From: Clostridium sp.
GTDB lineage: Bacteria; Bacillota; Clostridia; Lachnospirales; Lachnospiraceae
Assembly (NCBI GenBank): GCA_023664605.1
Contig: JAMPFF010000001.1
Location: forward strand, 112,206 to 176,205
Direction of reading: 5' to 3'
Length of the DNA stretch: 64,000 nucleotides
Positions within the stretch are counted from its first letter, which is position 1. Each line of letters begins with the position of its first letter. Position numbers and translations under genes: made by a program. Shown here piece after piece: positions 63,215-64,000 of the stretch. The notes beneath the pieces were generated by a model, which made no database searches, was not told the DNA's origin, and saw only the letters and a list, made by a program, of their open reading frames with translations.

Positions 63215-64000
63215 ATGGTATATGAGCAGTTAGAGCGGTTATTAATTGAACAGGGTTTTGACAAGGTACCCTCCAATCTTCCGGAATTTTCATTTTTTTT
63301 CCGCAGGGAAAATACCTATGTCAATGTTCTGCATATTATCGACTACAAACAGGAACTCTATATTACAGAGGATCAATATACGCATATCAAAGAAAAGATT
63401 CAGGATTTTTTCCAGGGCAAAGGAAGCGTCGAGGTACACATTCTGTCCCTGATTATCTGTGCAGATACGGCCAAGGCAAAGCAGTTATGCGGCAGCGACG
63501 CGTTCTGCTGGATAATCGACGCGGCGCAGAACCGTCTGCTGATTCATGAAAATCAGGCGGCGGATTTTTATGGGATGAAAGACATTCTGGAAAATTTTCT
63601 CTATGATATTTCAACCGCCGCGGATATGGAGAAAGAGGACTATGCGGGGTCAGCCCCGGATTATCAGAGGGATTGGAGCGCGGTGAAAAATGCGTTTCAA
63701 TGTTACCGGGTGAATGTCCTGCTCGTTATAATCAACGCAATTTTATTTATGATATGTACATTTACCGGTGATTTGTTATATAATGTAGGTGCGTTCAGTG
63801 TCCGCAATCTGATAGAGGATAGAGAATGGTACCGTGTACTTACCAGTATGTTTCTGCATGCGGATATCGGACACCTGGTCAGTAATATGCTGATATTGTA
63901 TTATATCGGTAACGTGGTGGAAAAACAGGTCGGACATATTCCCTATATCATTATTTATTTTTTGTCCGGTTTTATCGGCAATGTTTTTTCTGCAGGATAT
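63215..64000 (+). CDS. Rhomboid-family intramembrane serine protease, 5' part
   Basis: The first 262 residues of a protein cut by the window edge. Residues 1-165 are a cytosolic N-terminal domain (MVYEQLERLLIEQGFDKVPS, VEVHILSLIICADTAKAKQL). From about 170 membrane helices begin (VNVLLVIINAILFMICTF), then REWYRVLTSMFLHADIGHLV and SNMLILYYIGNVVEKQVGH, the rhomboid L1 loop and helix 2 with the conserved His and Asn. The catalytic GxSG serine would lie just beyond the edge. AAGGATGAT precedes the ATG. Confidence 0.88.
   Translation, partial: MVYEQLERLLIEQGFDKVPSNLPEFSFFFRRENTYVNVLHIIDYKQELYITEDQYTHIKEKIQDFFQGKGSVEVHILSLIICADTAKAKQLCGSDAFCWIIDAAQNRLLIHENQAADFYGMKDILENFLYDISTAADMEKEDYAGSAPDYQRDWSAVKNAFQCYRVNVLLVIINAILFMICTFTGDLLYNVGAFSVRNLIEDREWYRVLTSMFLHADIGHLVSNMLILYYIGNVVEKQVGHIPYIIIYFLSGFIGNVFSAGY

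Noticed and set aside
63246..63452. 68-residue frame near the right edge
   Set aside because: It overlaps the rhomboid gene in another frame and has no ribosome site.

Overview
The window reads as a Gram-positive, flagellated, spore-lineage gut Clostridia genome, most likely Lachnospiraceae. The grounds are inference from gene content: purine-rich Shine-Dalgarno sites, GTG/TTG starts, a BofA-family protein, YaaL/DUF2508, ComFB, DUF5702/DUF6382/DUF6240-type proteins, a tad pilus locus without outer-membrane genes, ArsR-controlled arabinan use, and no rRNA or transposases. No species can be named from sequence alone.

Region 1 (1-18.5 kb) is a probable 15.9 kb insertion between a GNAT acetyltransferase gene and the S-adenosylhomocysteine hydrolase gene (ahcY). 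A near-identical ~168 bp segment (GNAT 3' end plus the ahcY leader) occurs on both sides (960-1127 and 17067-17235). The left copy still carries an internally deleted relic of ahcY. The cargo has two halves. On the minus strand lie a monosaccharide ABC transporter (ChvE/MmsA/MmsB type) and a histidine kinase, with the cognate-looking response regulator further upstream and a repeat-bearing surface protein on the opposite strand between them. On the plus strand lies an unusual five-gene set: a dicarboxylate-symporter-like protein with an extra N-terminal domain, a STAS anti-anti-sigma-like protein, a solute-binding lipoprotein, a fused permease/ABC ATPase with a C-terminal GHKL-like domain, and a 5'-nucleotidase lipoprotein. 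The binding-protein and permease frames join at a perfect A AAA AAG slippery heptamer. This set is my main candidate for an undescribed system: transport physically fused to partner-switching parts.

Region 2 (18.5-34 kb) is mostly housekeeping and efflux: a homomeric ABC exporter, CarD-like factor, ComFB-like protein, a heterodimeric ABC exporter pair, an ArsP_2-like permease, an MBL hydrolase, tRNA-Lys(CTT), tatD, rsmA/ksgA, a TPR protein ending in a degenerate AAA+ domain, and glgB.

Region 3 (34-39 kb) is a late flagellar patch: a large DUF6240-like protein, flagellin and FliS, then DUF2508 and BofA-like genes.

Region 4 (39.7-49.9 kb) is a compact tad/Flp pilus operon of ten or more overlapping genes: prepilin peptidase with an apparent ATT start, TadZ-, TadA-, TadB- and TadC-like proteins, Flp pilin, DUF5702 and TadE-like pseudopilins, a second prepilin peptidase, and an FHA protein.

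Region 5 (50-63 kb) is an arabinan-degradation locus: three GH43 enzymes (one a secreted lipoprotein), a GH51 arabinofuranosidase, a sugar ABC importer (binding protein and two permeases, no ATPase), YesL/DUF624, a divergent ArsR-type regulator with a large sensor-like domain, and a cytosolic GGDEF-EAL-LamG protein that may tie carbohydrate to cyclic-di-GMP. The window ends inside a rhomboid protease gene.
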